A stretch of DNA of 64,000 bases. It comes from Blastocrithidia nonstop. Its lineage: Eukaryota > Euglenozoa > Kinetoplastea > Trypanosomatida > Trypanosomatidae. The stretch is taken from contig JAQOTN010000016.1 in assembly GCA_028554745.1 (NCBI GenBank), forward strand, positions 186,001 through 250,000, read 5' to 3'. Shown in pieces: positions 42,814-56,065 of this stretch. Positions within the stretch are counted from its first letter, which is position 1, and each line of letters begins with the position of its first letter. Made by a program: the position numbers and the translations under genes. The notes under the pieces are model-generated. The model saw only the letters and a program-made list of their open reading frames with translations, was not told the origin of the DNA and did no database searches.

Positions 42814-45800
42814 ATGACCTAAGTTAGCTCAAGTTCTGTGCAAGACATCTTGCAAACTGCCTTTAACGCCTTTGCAAGTGGCAATGTAGAAGAAGCGCAT
42901 GCTTTATTGCAAACTGCAACATAAACCAAACGTGTACGGGATGATGTAGAGCAATTATTTGCCCTCTCCTGCATGAATGCCTCTATTGCTGCTATGGAAG
43001 GCAGTAACGACATTGCGTCATTAATGCGTCATGCACGAAATCACACCGAGCATGATAGTGCGACGCTGTACTTGTAAGGATTATCGGCTATGGCCAAGAA
43101 TAACCTACAGACCGCCCGCATCAAGTTTGAAGAAGCCAAACGACAGGATAAGTATTTTGTAATTGCCAACTTGGGGCTGGCGGCGATTTCGTTTGAGAGT
43201 AAGAAATATGCCTAAAGCTTTGCACTGTACCGGTAGGTGCTCAGTGTACTTGGTAGCTCGCTTACTCCGTCGGTGGTTCGCGTTGGGATGGGACTGTGTG
43301 CGTATTACTTACACCGATTGTAATTTGCTCAAAGGTGTTTGTAACGTGTACTTGCCATGGACCCGTAAAACGAACTGGCTCTGTTTGCGTTACTTGTTGT
43401 GTATTTAGATCGTCGTATGTTTATTAAAATTACGTAGGTGGTCATTCGATTACGTAGACTGTTACCCCATAATGCACTTATATTGCTAAAAGTAGCCGAT
43501 TTACTCTACTTCAAGGCCATTACAGATCACCGTTTAAAGAATGGCAGAGCAGCCCAAATGACCTTGCTGGATCGGGTTTATGCGGTTGGAACGGCCTAGT
43601 AGTGTGCCATGGCAGATTTCTAACATGGACGATGAGCATTAGCCTGTAATGACATTTCAGTAGCACGTCGTTATCTCTAATCCGCACTACGGGTCTTACC
43701 GCAGTTACTCTCTGCTCGAATTCACTATGCACGTGTACTGCTGTACAGTGGACAGTAAAAAGATGGGTTGCAGCTACTGGTGTCGATAAACAAAGAACAC
43801 CCTGGTCAACGTGAGGTATTGATGTTATTAGCGCTACATGCGACAAGGCATGGTCAGCATGAACTAGCCCTTCAATACTGCCACACACTAATGGAGAGTG
43901 AAGAAAGTACCAAGTAAAACATGTCAAGTTGAGCTCTGTGTGCCTGGTGTGCGCGTGTAGACTCGTAAAAATGCAAACAGTTATTCGCCCACACCATCGC
44001 ACTCTACCATGCCAATTTGTAAACTCCACCATGAGAAGTACTGGCGAATGTAGCCGTGTTAAGTAATAACGGTAGTGCATTACAAGGGTTTGTAGACCGA
44101 GAGTTGGGTGGTAAGTTTCTGTAACGCACAACCATTCCACACAAATACATCCCATTATTGTACAACTTGGCGCTACTCTTGTAACAGGAGGACCGACACA
44201 GGGCCAAGTAGATTTACAAACTACTGGTCAAGTGTCAGAGTCATTTTACACTTCCATATTTTCGATTGCACGTGTTGGCCTATGAGGAGAAGCAGTACAG
44301 TCAATCGGTTGCTTGGTTAACGTTATTGTGTGAAGTGGCACCACGTTAACCGATGGCGCAATCGTACCTGGCCCAGCTCTTCTTCTCCCAGCGACAAATG
44401 CGGGCAAGTATGAACCTTTTACGGAATAATTCATTTTCTTCATCGACAAAGCGGCACTCCATTCCGATCATGCTAACATTAGCGGCATTGTACCTGTGGT
44501 GTAGTCAACAACGTGGCAGAGATGATGCTCGCTTCTTGCGTAGTGCCAAGTAGCATTTCTTGTTTGTCTTGCGTAATGATAAAGGCAATATATTAGCTGC
44601 TCATGGGTTAGCCTGTTGTTTAGGGTTATCGGGTGACTTTGATCACTGTCAGTCCATGCTGGGTCATGTGGGTTAGATTACCACCAACTACTCCTACGTA
44701 TTAACCAATCACCGTGCTCATATGGCAAATGTGAAGATGTTGGGTGAAAGCTACAAGGCCGCGATGGATTATTTGATGCGAAGTAGTAATCGAACTCCTG
44801 CACAGAACTCACTCCTGGCCTTTTGCTTAACGAGTGAGCAGCGGTATGAGTAGGCGATTTAGTTGTTAGCCAAAACCGTATAGACTATAGACAAGGAGAA
44901 TAATACCACCATTAATGGTAATAACAACACTATTACTAGTGCCAGTACAAACAGTTTTAATAGTGTAGATGCTCCATTCGTAAAGACAACCAACCCTCAC
45001 ATAACACTTTTGCCTAAATTGGTGTACAATTTGGCACTGTTGTATTGTACTTCGTTTTTACGTCGTATTGCAAAGAGCCACTCATTGACCATTGAATAAG
45101 GACGTAAAGTACGACAGATGCTGTAAAGTGGAATCGCTTTAGCCTCCCGTTTCTTGCACCATAACCACCAAAACACTTCACGTAATGCGTAGATTCGGTT
45201 GTGTCGTGTGTTTATTAAATCGGTCTGTGCATATTGCCTTCGTGTGTATGAGTTGAGTCTGTAGCGTTTACTACTTATTGGTAAATAGAGTGAGCTGGAA
45301 CAGATACGAGAGGCAGAGCATTGGGCCGAAACGTACCGTCATTATCAATAATAATTAAGTGAAGAATAGAAGCGGAAAGACGTGCAAGTCACGCAGCAAC
45401 AAGCAGCACACGAAGATGCTGGTAAAGAAGTTTTGTAGCACTTCAAGCAACGTAGGTAGTCAGACCCACTAAAACTTTTTGACCCAGATCTTATTGCGGC
45501 AAGCTTGGCTTAATTAGGCAATGCTCCACTCATTCCAGAAACGGAAATGAACACTGATAGTGCGGCATAGGCCATATTAGCCGGAATGCAACTTGATTTA
45601 CCCGAAAATACCTCCGAAAATACGTTTAACATGGGAGATAACGGTACTTAAAATCTAACTCAGTCAATTGTAGCCTTGCAAAGTGTGACTTAGCAAAGTA
45701 CCTACGTGCACATGTAGTAAGCTAATGTGCAGAGCAAATACGCAAAGCAAACTGAGATAAACTAAGCACCTTTATAGTGATTGTAAGAGCAACATCATAA

Positions 45801-45828
45801 AAACATTAAAAAAAAAGAGTTAACATAA
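42814..45828 (+). CDS. CTR9: CTR9, TPR subunit of the Paf1 complex
   Basis: Scaffold of the Paf1 transcription-elongation complex in the nucleus. About 1004 residues made mostly of tetratricopeptide repeats. Diagnostic stretch near residues 85-210: TLYLEGLSAMAKNNLQTARI, DKYFVIANLGLAAISFESKK, VVRVGMGLCAYYLHRLEFAQ, and VLAMDPENELALFALLVVYL, which follows the CTR9 pattern (RlGiGhCfykL, then AlqLdPenveALv). Further repeats run to about residue 850, then a charged C-terminus (EHWAETYRHYQEELSEEEKR) as in other CTR9. Dozens of TAA/TAG Glu and several TGA Trp; one frame throughout. The end is uncertain: in-frame TAA occur at 45763, 45784 and 45826, and the last is used because the intervening codons read as plausible protein (EEQHHKNIKKKELT). 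T. brucei is reported to have a CTR9. Confidence 0.82.
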
Positions 45829-46531
45829 AATACAAATTTTTTCACTTAACATATGATCAATAATTATTTGAGAAAAAAACGTTGTTGACACAATAAAAAA
45901 ATAGCAAGCAAATGAAAAATAAGAAGACAAAAAACTAAACGACGTACATATGCACTGATAAATATATAGATGTAATTGATTAGTTGCTCTATTTTTTGCT
46001 AAACAGTCAAACCAATTTTGTTTTCCTGCACACATATGTTAGTGTTAGTACATTTTATAGAAGGCTGTCTAAATAACTCAGCTGTTTGAAGAATTACTAG
46101 TCAAGACCAAAGTGCAATGTGTTTTGACATTTTTTCTTTCTTACTTGTTTTCACTTTACAGCAAAATTTAGGATATTCAAGTACATACTTATATGTTAGT
46201 ATATATATATGATAATGTACAAGTATAAATATTGCGTGCTGATGTGCTTGCGCTTGAACACACCAAAAAAAAAATAAATTGTTTACATATTTGCTATGTT
46301 AAATTAGCAATATATAAACTTTTATTGTCATTTTTTTTTAATTATCATTATATCTGATATAGTTTATTATTAAAAACTTTTCGTTGTACAGTGTAAACAT
46401 ACAACATCCGCAACTCTAGTTTTTTTTGTAACAAATTAATAATATTGTTGGTAAGAGATAGTTTATATATTATAAACATAAACAGTTCAAGTATATAATA
46501 TTAGTGATAGTTAAGAGTATAAAAAGCAGAC
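45829..46531. other. AT-rich intergenic stretch, no gene seen
   Basis: About 700 bases with T-runs (46330-46340, 46421-46428) and a (TA)n stretch near 46199-46210. No protein recognised. Confidence 0.5.
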
Positions 46532-47653
46532 ATGACCGACAAGAGTGTTTACGGTGGTCTGTTTCAAGATCCATCGTACATTTCCACCGATGCAGACCCT
46601 AAAAAGACAGACCCATATGACAAACAAGACACTATCCCGTCACGCTACTTAGGCAAGAGCATGCTCCCGGGTGCCATTATGAGCACTGGTTTTTACCCGG
46701 ATGTGTTGTTCGAGCACAAATACTTAACTCTAGCGTCAGCTGAGCAGATTGATCCGAAGATCGCCTCTGAAATCGCCAAGCGGTAGTTGTATGAACGAAA
46801 ATAGGAGGCCAAGACGGCCAAAAGTCAAAAGCCAATTTCGTAAAAATAGTTTATTTACAGTTCTTACCCTCAACAAAGCACTGGTGCTGGTAGTTATTAC
46901 GGCTGTTTTCAAAATAAACCATATGAATACATGACATAGCCATGAGAAGGGTTAGACGACAAACACAAGAAGAAACGAACACGCAAACACAAACAAGTCC
47001 ATGACAGTGATGTAGGCAAAGATGCAAAGGGCAAATTATCATTACCCAATATCAAGACAAATCCACCTAAAAAGGGTACATATGGCGTGCCTGGTACGTT
47101 GCTAGACAATCCTAAGTACAACGACAACTGACGAGTGTAACTTGAGGAGTATGAACGAACTCAACACAAAAAAATGTCAAAGCAGCCACCTCCACCTAAG
47201 GCAATTGGTCCACCGTTTCATTTGACTGGTGTAAGTCATGCCTACCTTGATGAGTTACCCAACACGGGTGTCTCCGCGGTGTACAATGAGTACACACCAT
47301 AGTAAACAAAAAAGAGCAAACAAGAATAGAAACGTCGTCGTCGTCGACTAAAACGATAAGAGGCACGTGGAAATAACGAAACAGCCCTCAACGCGGCAAA
47401 GCATGATAAGATTTTCAAGATCTGTGCCGCCAGCGATGGTGATCGTGGGTGTATTAATCCGTTCCCAAATAAGTGAGTCAACGCCGATGAGCTTGATGCA
47501 GCGTAGAAGAAAAAGAACAGACGACATAGAAATCGAAGCAAGAGTTTAGCACAGACTGAAGTAGCACAACGACCAAAAGGTGCAGGTGAATGAATTCCAA
47601 ATTCGTTTGCGAAGTCGTCCGTAGTGTCATCGTGTCTGCGCACGTTTTATTAA
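46532..47653 (+). CDS. CFAP96: CFAP96-like cilia- and flagella-associated protein (C4orf47 family)
   Basis: A basal-body/axoneme-associated protein in animals; a flagellar role here is inferred. The protein is 373 residues. Family landmarks are in order: YGGLFQDPSYISTDADP, SMLPGAIMSTGFYPDVLFE (compare MLPG and GYFDPHFVRIFE), KYLTLASAEQ, GAGSYYGCFQ, NPPKKGTYGVPGTLL (NPGKKGTGYGYAN in human), PPKAIGPPFHLTGVSHAYLD, and CINPFPNKW. Fifteen reassigned codons are spread along it. It starts at ATG 46532 with MTDKSVYGGLF and ends TAA at 47651, with a further TAA two codons on. The family is conserved in flagellated eukaryotes, which fits this organism. Confidence 0.85.
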
Positions 47654-48507
47654 AAAAAATAAAAACACCAACCTTTCAAACAAATTAAAAAAAAATAAAT
47701 TATAAAATTATTTATGTTTAGAGAATCACACAAAATAAGTTTGTATATATATATTTTTTTGTATGTTGTAACGATGAGTATTACACAAAACAGAGTTATT
47801 TATTTGGGCAATGATGTAAATAAACTTCTCTTTCTAATTTATTTTGTGTACTTAACAAGTTATGTAACTTAACCTTTTTTTTTTCTTTCCACAACAATTG
47901 TAACATTCATGAAATACAATTTCAGTCGCAAATTGTACCTATAAATACATTTTATTATATAATTAAGTGTGTTTGTTTTCAACGTTCTATGACTATGTAA
48001 AAATGTCAAGTCTTTTACCCTTTTTTTACCGTCTTTCTTAAAACCGTATCACCTCAAATTGTATTTTTCTTTGTAGCAAATTCATGTAACCGATTTTTTT
48101 CTTGACATGTCTTTCTGTATTTATTCATGTACATACATGCGCTCATTTTCATGAGCATACACTCAGACTTAGCTCAAAAAGCTCAGCGATTTACAGTAAC
48201 AAAATAGAGCTGCATTTTCTACGTTATGTATTGTTCACATAATTATGTTTTATTGATCACTCTATTTTGTTTTATTTCTTTATTGAACACCGTAATACTT
48301 TATATTTATTTTAATTTTATGCATTACAAAATTAGTTATTACGTTAATATAAACACAAGACTTGTAAACACTAATAATATAAATACATACACTACAAAAT
48401 CGAAAAATAACAACTAAATCATTATTTTCTATTACCGCAGAACAGTTTTTGCGTGAATATATATATATTTATTTTTTGTGTGAAAAAAAGTGTAATAAAT
48501 AACGACA
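47654..48507. other. AT-rich intergenic stretch, no gene seen
   Basis: About 850 bases. Pyrimidine-rich part near 47873-47890 and 48020-48030. A stop-free 63-codon stretch at 48226-48417 is AT-driven and not called. Confidence 0.5.
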
Positions 48508-50250
48508 ATGATCATCGATCCTTGTGAGATGAAAGGGCTTGATTCGGAGCTTTTCTTATGCAAGTATCGGTATATTAAAACTGTAGGCAAAGGTAGCTTT
48601 GGTGAGGCGTATTTGGTTCGCTCACGTGCGGATGGCAAGAGGTATGTGGCAAAGTCAATCAACACATTCACAATGACCGATAAGGAAAAGCGCGACTTGC
48701 AGAATGAGATTGGCATCTTGGCTGCTGTAAATCACCCTAATATTATTCGTTATCACGAACACTTTGAAGATGGACCGATGGTGTTTATTATCATGTAATA
48801 CGCCGACGGAGGGGATCTCAACAGTCGTATCAAAGAAGCACGTCATAGTAACTCTCCCAAGCCATTTGACCCAAATTTAGCGATGAAATGATTTATTCAA
48901 ATCAGCCTCGCGCTTAAATATTTACACGATCACTATGTACTTCACCGTGACATCAAAACCGCCAATGTCTTTCTCACCACACGCGATGAGGTAAAGTTAG
49001 GCGACTTTGGCATTTCCACCGTGCTACAAAACACCATTGCCTTTACCAAAACGGTGTGTGGTACACCGTACTACTTTTCACCATAATTGTGTGAAAACAA
49101 GCCATACAATAACAAGAGTGATGTTTGGGCGTTGGGTGTGGTTTTTTATGAAATGCTAACTTTGCGTCGACCCTTTGATGCGCAGTCATTGCGTGAGTTG
49201 GTGAAAAAAATTCTAGTTGGTCACTATGAACCATTACCACCCAGTATACCAGTGTAAATACGTGCACTCTGTGCATCGTTGCTGCAAATCAGACCACAAG
49301 ATCGCCCAAGTATGTAGCGTATCTTAAGCAACGACTTTGTGCATAATTTTTTGAAAGAGTACGTGGACAGTGAACGGGTACGATCACAAAAGGCGCGTGA
49401 TGAGGCAGAACGAACTCGACACAAACGTAACAAACATACTTCTCAGCAAAAGACCAACAGCAGCAGCATAACTGATGATAGTAACACTAGTGCTAATAAT
49501 AATAACAATAACAACAAGGACGAATACGAAAAAGTGAGTGGGAACAAAGCAAGCCATGCTACATCTCACTAACCTTCCAACGAAAATAAATCAACGTAAA
49601 GCGAGTAGCCACAGTAAGTTCCACTACCGACGGCTACGGCGATTAGTAAACCACGAGCTAAGGCTGCATTGAATGAAAGGGAGCAGATGGCGATGCTACG
49701 AGGCATGAAACGAGATAACTTACGTGCAATGCTCGCAAAACAGCCTCCGGTAAATGTACAACCAACATAACCGTAATAGGCATCGTTGAAGACGAAAGCA
49801 AATGCTACCAATACAACGCAAGGTAATAACAATGAAACAGAGGACAATGTCATGTTAGATGACAATGAAAACGATGATGATTCAGATGAGTTTGTGGCAC
49901 AGAGGGAGACAATAATCAAGCAAGCCTAGACAATTCTCAATAAGACGGATTTGACTGATCGACCAGATGAATTTGGTGATAAAGTTTGTAATTCCGATGC
50001 AAACGCAAACACGTCATGTGTGGCATTGCCCGACAAAACCATCGCCCGAATGGAAGATCTGCGTGACACATTATAGAAGAAGATAGGTTAGTCATTACTA
50101 AACTAGGCAATGAATGTAATCAGTGAAGGGATGTCAAAAGAAATACCGAACGTACAAATACAACGAAAACTACATGAAATACTTGCACCTGATAACACAG
50201 AGTTATCTAATGCTATATCAAAATTAGTGATGTGGGAAAGTCAACAATAA
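48508..50250 (+). CDS. NIMA-related protein kinase (NEK)
   Basis: Ser/Thr kinase of the NEK family, which acts in the cell cycle and in flagellar/basal-body control. The protein is 580 residues. The kinase domain, about 15-280, shows VGKGSFGEAYLVRSR (glycine loop), YVAKSI (beta 3 Lys), LHRDIKTANVFLT (NEK-type catalytic loop), VKLGDFGIST (DFG), KTVCGTPYYFSPELCENKPY with the SPE Glu encoded by TAA, and DVWALGVVFYEM. Then a charged coiled coil (SERVRSQKARDEAERTRHKR), an Asn-rich stretch and an acidic tail. It lacks a PH domain, which several trypanosomatid NRKs have. The N-terminal MIIDPCEMKGLDSELFLCKY is the first ATG, 60 bases before the domain. TAA stop at 50248. Confidence 0.93.
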
Positions 50251-51554
50251 AAAATACAATGTGTATAAAAATATTAAAAAAAAGTAAGCACTATTTATTT
50301 TGAATAGATTTTTTAAATAATATAACAACAGTTATAATAGTGAGAAAAAATAATAATCTTTTATTTGCATGTTGTGTTTGCAACGTGTATCTACAATACT
50401 TTAAATACAAAAAAAAAGGAGTTGAAAAGCAATATTTGTAAAATTTATAGTCAAAGAATGTAAAATATTTTATCAGGTGTAAATTATTTATTTGTTGACA
50501 AAAACAATGTACTTTACGGTTTACAATGCGTTATTGATGTAAATAGTTATTAATTTTTTCAACGACTTCAAATTTTATGATAGCACAATAAATCTATATT
50601 GTTACCAAATACAAAGTGAAAATGTATCTAAATTAATAGAGTTTCTAAGAAAAAAAAAGTAAAAACTCAATCTATAATGTACAAAACTAACTTGACATAT
50701 AAGTTTGAAGCGTAATTTTTTCAAACTTTTGGTACTGTACGTTGACTTGCTTCACAAAAGTGAAGGTGTAAGGAGCATAATTTGCCATTTATATGTAATT
50801 GTAACTTAGACATATTAATAATCCACTTTCAACAACTTTACTTTCTGTACTTCTTTTTATAGTAAATGTTTCTTAGTAGTAGCTAATTAATGTTGTAAAA
50901 CAATTATCATGCTATTTATGAATTAATAGAATTGTTGATGTAGCAAAATATTAAAAAAAAATTGTGAGTACCAAAAAATTGTTGTTTTTTCAGTTCAGTC
51001 ATCTCCAATTTTTGTGATAAGTATCAAATGCCTTTAGTTTCTATATAAACTATCCTCTTTCATCAACATTTCTTCGCATCTTATAAATAATATATTTACG
51101 AAAAGACTATATAAGTTATTATTAGCATGTAATTGCAATCAATTAAAATGTATTTGATGAGATATATGTGAATACAATATTGTAATTATAATAATGTTTA
51201 TGATTAACATATGTAATATTTCTTTATTTAGTTTAATCTGTCTAAAAAGACTAAAACTTTTACATTTTAAAAGAAACTGTTTATCCTAAAGCTATCAGTA
51301 TAAAAGTATTAATATCAGAGCGTGAAGTATCAAATAATAGACATTAATTATATTAGCTAATAATATAAAAAGCGTTCACTGTTTACATTCAGTTACTATT
51401 TTTAAAACTATCTTCTTTTGCTCATAATTTATAAAGTCATATTTTTGAAATAGATAATCTGAGTACAGTACATAAATTTATTCAATTTAATTGAACAAAT
51501 TTACATTTGAAAAATTCAAAAGTAAATTAAATGAACTACTTTTCAGAAAAGGAG
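50251..51554. other. AT-rich intergenic stretch containing a shared repeat
   Basis: No gene. Contains copy 1 of a diverged repeat (50837-51035) that also lies before the DCX gene. Otherwise AT-rich without recognised content. Confidence 0.55.
50837..51035. repeat. Diverged intergenic repeat, copy 1
   Basis: About 195 bases that align with 53310-53505: shared words include tttactttctgt, tatagtaaatgttt, agtagctaatt, atgttgtaaaa, ttatcatgcta, tatgaattaatagaattgtt and ccaatttttgtgataagta. Identity is high in blocks with small indels between them. Confidence 0.8.
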
Positions 51555-53150
51555 ATGCACTAAAATGGTTTTTGTGATTTGACACGCAACTCAAAAAAGT
51601 TAAAAAGCGCAAAATTAACACCTATTGTTTCATGTCCGCCAAAGACACAGCCATTTAATATGTCAACTAGTAATTCGAACACACTATCATCACTTGAAAC
51701 TTATAGTATCAATAATTCAAAGACGAGCAGCAACAAATGTGATAATTATAAGCTTGCACGTAGAACAGCTAATACTCCTTCACAATTGTGTAACGTTACC
51801 ACTAATTACGTTGTTGGCCTTACTCCTGCTTAATATTGTAGAAGTAAAGACAATATTTTTAATAGTGATGTACAAACACATCTCACATAAGCAAACAAAA
51901 ATTTGTTCTCTTACTAATCTTTGATGAATACAGGTAAATACGTGTATCGTATTTTAAATCTTGCAAAACGTTCGGTTGGCTAGTTGCTATAAATTCCGCG
52001 GCAGCGCAATAAGCGAGAAAGATAAACGATTTAGTAAATAAAATAAGCTCAGTCTGACACATCTTTATCATCCACAAATGTGTGCGATACACATTCAGAT
52101 CAAAGGACAAGTACTGATTGTGCAAACAAAGAACAGTAAAGAAGAGATCATACTTCTATTTTGCAATCGGAGAAGTTTCAATAAGTGTAAAAGTTTACGA
52201 TTCAGCGTTCAGAACCGTCGTCTCGCACTCATCAAAATGACTTATAACGTAAATTCCAACATGACAGATAGAATAGAGAAATGTAATAGAGACGTAAGTT
52301 AGCACGTCAATAATAACAATGTACATATAAAAGTATGTAAATACAACTTCCATCATTGTCTAGGGCGGCACGCACGGACAGATCACAATTACTATAGACA
52401 ACAATAATGAATAGCTTAGATAAACCGGCACATATAATTATCAACAACTATTATGTAATTCCCCAACTGGTGTCGTCTCGATCAACAAGTAATCAATAAT
52501 TTAAGACACAGAGGATATCTAGACCAATTCAATCACATAGGCAAGTAAAGCATACGTCAAATTTGGCACGAAGAGAAAACACAACACATAATAAAAGGTA
52601 TCAATCGAACGCTAAACCTGTTGCAAATACAAGTATATAATATTGCACTACATTTGAGAGCAATAAAAACCTCACCAATCAATAAGTTACGTGTACAAAA
52701 CCAGATATTTGTAATGTTGATAAATGTTAGACCCAACAAACAACTGTTAACAATGTAAATCAAAGCAAAAATGATAACAAGCAAATTACGACATAGACTA
52801 TACCTTTAGGCAATTTCAAAGTTGCATCGACACATAATAGTTTTGTGAAGGCAGGTCCACCTGCTGTTATGCCAACAGAAGATGGCTTCGCACCTAATGC
52901 TGGAGATAATAATACAACTGACAATTAAGTGTGTAACAATGTGAGTATATCTGCCAATACTCAAAGTGATGATAAGAGTAAAAATCCGCTATTTAATTTT
53001 AATAACAGCACTAATAGTGTAAATTTTCCAACGTTTACACAAGGTACACCTGCATTTGCCACACAATCTCAACAAGCGAATCTTGAAAAAGCACAAAAGC
53101 CAACTAACATCTTCACTTTTGGCTTTGGCAATCAAAATAAAACAATTTAA
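51555..53150 (+). CDS. Unknown low-complexity protein with FG-like C-terminus
   Basis: 531 residues, not firmly recognised. It starts MHENGFCDLTRNSKKLKSAK and contains a helical charged part (LEIPRQRNKRERETIEEIKE) and a long Asn/Thr/Gln-rich middle. The last 70 residues carry aromatic motifs spaced as in FG nucleoporins: PLFNFNNS, NFPTFTQ, PAFATQ, NIFTFGFGNQ. A nuclear pore role is therefore possible but only inferred; the number of true FG dipeptides is small. Reassigned codons are frequent; one frame throughout. TAA stop at 53148. Confidence 0.6.
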
Positions 53151-53746
53151 TGTAGTAGTAAACAATTTTCAGATAATTTAATTACCAAAGATAAGTAAAA
53201 TACTGTCATAAAAAATGTTTAATAATGTTAAAAGTTCTGAAAAAATTGTAAAAATGTTTTCAAGAAGTTTAATTTAATAAATAAATTCAACTTAAAAACA
53301 GACAAAATCTTTACTTTCTGTGATTATTTCTTATAGTAAATGTTTATCAGCAGTAGCTAATTGATGTTGTAAAAAAATTATCATGCTACTTATGAATTAA
53401 TAGAATTGTTTATATGAGGAAATATATTGAAAAAAGTGTAAGTAGGTAAAGATCGATCTTTTTCTTCAGTCATTTCCAATTTTTGTGATAAGTAATACAT
53501 GCTGAAATGATACATATTGTAGTTACTTGCTGGCTGTGATACCTCAAAACAATGCTTTTGTTTGCTTTCGTTGATTTGTATATATATTTTTTCTTTTATG
53601 AAAAATAGTTATATAACTGTAGATATAGTTTATCACAGCTGAACCAAATTCTGATTTATTAAAGCTAAAACGTATTAGTAAGTTTAAACATAATTATACA
53701 TAAGATTTTAAATTTTTATTACTGCTGAAACTATATAGATAAATAA
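53151..53746. other. Intergenic region containing repeat copy 2
   Basis: About 600 bases with no gene. Holds copy 2 of the diverged intergenic repeat (53310-53505), starting 437 bases before the DCX gene. Confidence 0.6.
53310..53505. repeat. Diverged intergenic repeat, copy 2
   Basis: Partner of 50837-51035 in the same orientation. Both copies sit in consecutive intergenic regions, upstream of the FG-like gene and of the DCX gene. Confidence 0.8.
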
Positions 53747-56001
53747 ATGCAAAGTTTATCGAATCGACGTTAAGAAATACAAAAAAAGTTAGCGTTGTTA
53801 CGTTAGCAGCGTGAACGGTAGCAGCGTGTATTTGATTAATTAGCCTCGTAAAACAATTCACTATCACCTGATGAGATAGCACAACTTGCGTCAAGGTTAG
53901 CTTAAAAAGATGCTAACCTTACACTTAACGTTGTGGACGATGAAGATAACATCGTCAAACGATTCAAAATCGGTGATTCTGTTAAAGTGAGTGGTGATGT
54001 TACCCAGATCCAACGAAGTTAGCGTGGGCTGTTAATTTTTGATACACTAAAGCGTTTATACCTGAATTAGTGTGGGTAAATTTTACGTATTTTAAGTTCG
54101 TTGGAAGGAAAATCAGCAGTCTAACTCCGCTTTGCTGATGGAGCGTAGAAAGTGTTTTTCATTGATTGTTTAGATTTGCACGGTATTAATAAATCAACCA
54201 TTATTCATAATCCGAACGACATTAGTAACAACAGCAATATGAATGATAACAATAATACTCTTAACAACAAACAAAAAGATAAATGTATGTCAAATGTCAA
54301 GGCAACAAATACACGAAGTAAATTGCGATTTACTGTTGCACCGTTGACAAGTGTCGATTTGACAGTGGCAGTAAAAACAAATGATTTCGAATCTTCAGTA
54401 GGGAACGAAGTAAATGGTTTTAATACTGCTAATAGTAAAAATGGACAATAAAATGTGTAATAGTAGACGTGTAAATTTCAAAGTTAGGATGTGAATTTTG
54501 TTGATCCTAATCGTGTTAATATACAATTCAACACAAGTAATTCACAACACAATGCCATTTTGTAAAGTCAACAAGATGCCAACACACAAAACGTAGTGAA
54601 AGAGAATTTATGTTTGAACACTAAATCGTAGAATGTATTGTATGATCGATCCTTATAATAAAAATAAGACAAACAATTTTAGTAATCTACAAATTCTCTG
54701 ATAAGCACAACTAAATAGTGTCTTAATTCAGAATGCACCATATAATAGAAAGAAGAATACGACAACACTCATGTGGCTAAATAGAATCGCACTAAAACAG
54801 AGAGTAACAATGTCACCAATAATAAAGATGGGTCGTCTAATGTCATTATATCTAATCATGTTATTAATATTAATGAAAAGGATGATACGAAAAATATAAA
54901 CAATCAAAATGATATTGCTGCTAAGCACGTTCCTCGATAGTCAAACAAATATATTAGCAGTATAAATGCTACAAATGATAAATGAAAAAATACAAATGCG
55001 CATAACTCAGCCGTTGACGCCAACAATGATTTACCTCAAGTGAAAAATCTCAATAACCCTACCGGTTATACGCGTTTTGGGTTGGTGAAGGAGGCCCTGA
55101 CAGACAAGTGCTCGTACTCTGTTAACGAATAACTAGGTAAACCTTTTCAGAGTGAGTGTACCGATGATATTATCGCAATTAATGCAGCATTAGATAACGT
55201 ACTTGCTACTCCTCGTTTTGATAAGTTGTCGTAGATGTCCTCCACGTTTGTGCAAGATTACTTGACATACCTCAAAGTCAACACTAATCACTCACCTCGT
55301 TTATACGTCAAGGAAAGCAAAATACCCACAACTTGCAGCAAAGATTATACTGCAAAGTTTCCACTTGAGTTTCACACTAACTTTGATCATTCAGCTCAAG
55401 TAAACAATGAAAGCTAAACTAATGTAATCGAAATAAATACAGACTGCAAAGAAGGTTGTAAAGTTGGTAGTGTGAATTTAACACACATTCCACGATATTG
55501 TCACGATGCACCTAAACATACAACAATATCTAATTTACTTCTCACGCATCAAGTATCATTACCACCACCACAATAATAACAACAATAATGTAAGAAGGAA
55601 GAAGAAATTAAATAAGCTGACAAAAAATAAGTAAATTATACAGAAACTGTAGAAAATGATCGAGGAGTAAACACAAGCTATGATGCAAATCTATCTGGCT
55701 GTAACTTACACTGCAATGTGAAAACAAGTTGCGTAAACTAAAATAGTAACGTAATTGATAATTTCTAAAACAATGCTGATAATAATAAAGTTGATGAGTA
55801 GTCTGAAATCTAATAATCAGCTAACGCTGCCCCATCGACAAATTCTTTCACAGAAACAACTAAGAGACAAGTCAATCCATGCACAAATTTTAATAACAAC
55901 AATGATTGTTAAAATAATTTGAAAGGCGAAGTACAACTATAATATACCTCACCATAGCATCAATAGAATAAAAGTTATTAACACCGTTAATAGTAATAAC
56001 C

Positions 56002-56065
<64 letters not shown>

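Noticed and set aside
43520-44155. A 211-codon minus-strand frame
   Set aside because: It is antisense to CTR9, whose + frame carries TPR sequence. Length is explained because reassigned stops and codon bias leave the opposite strand open.
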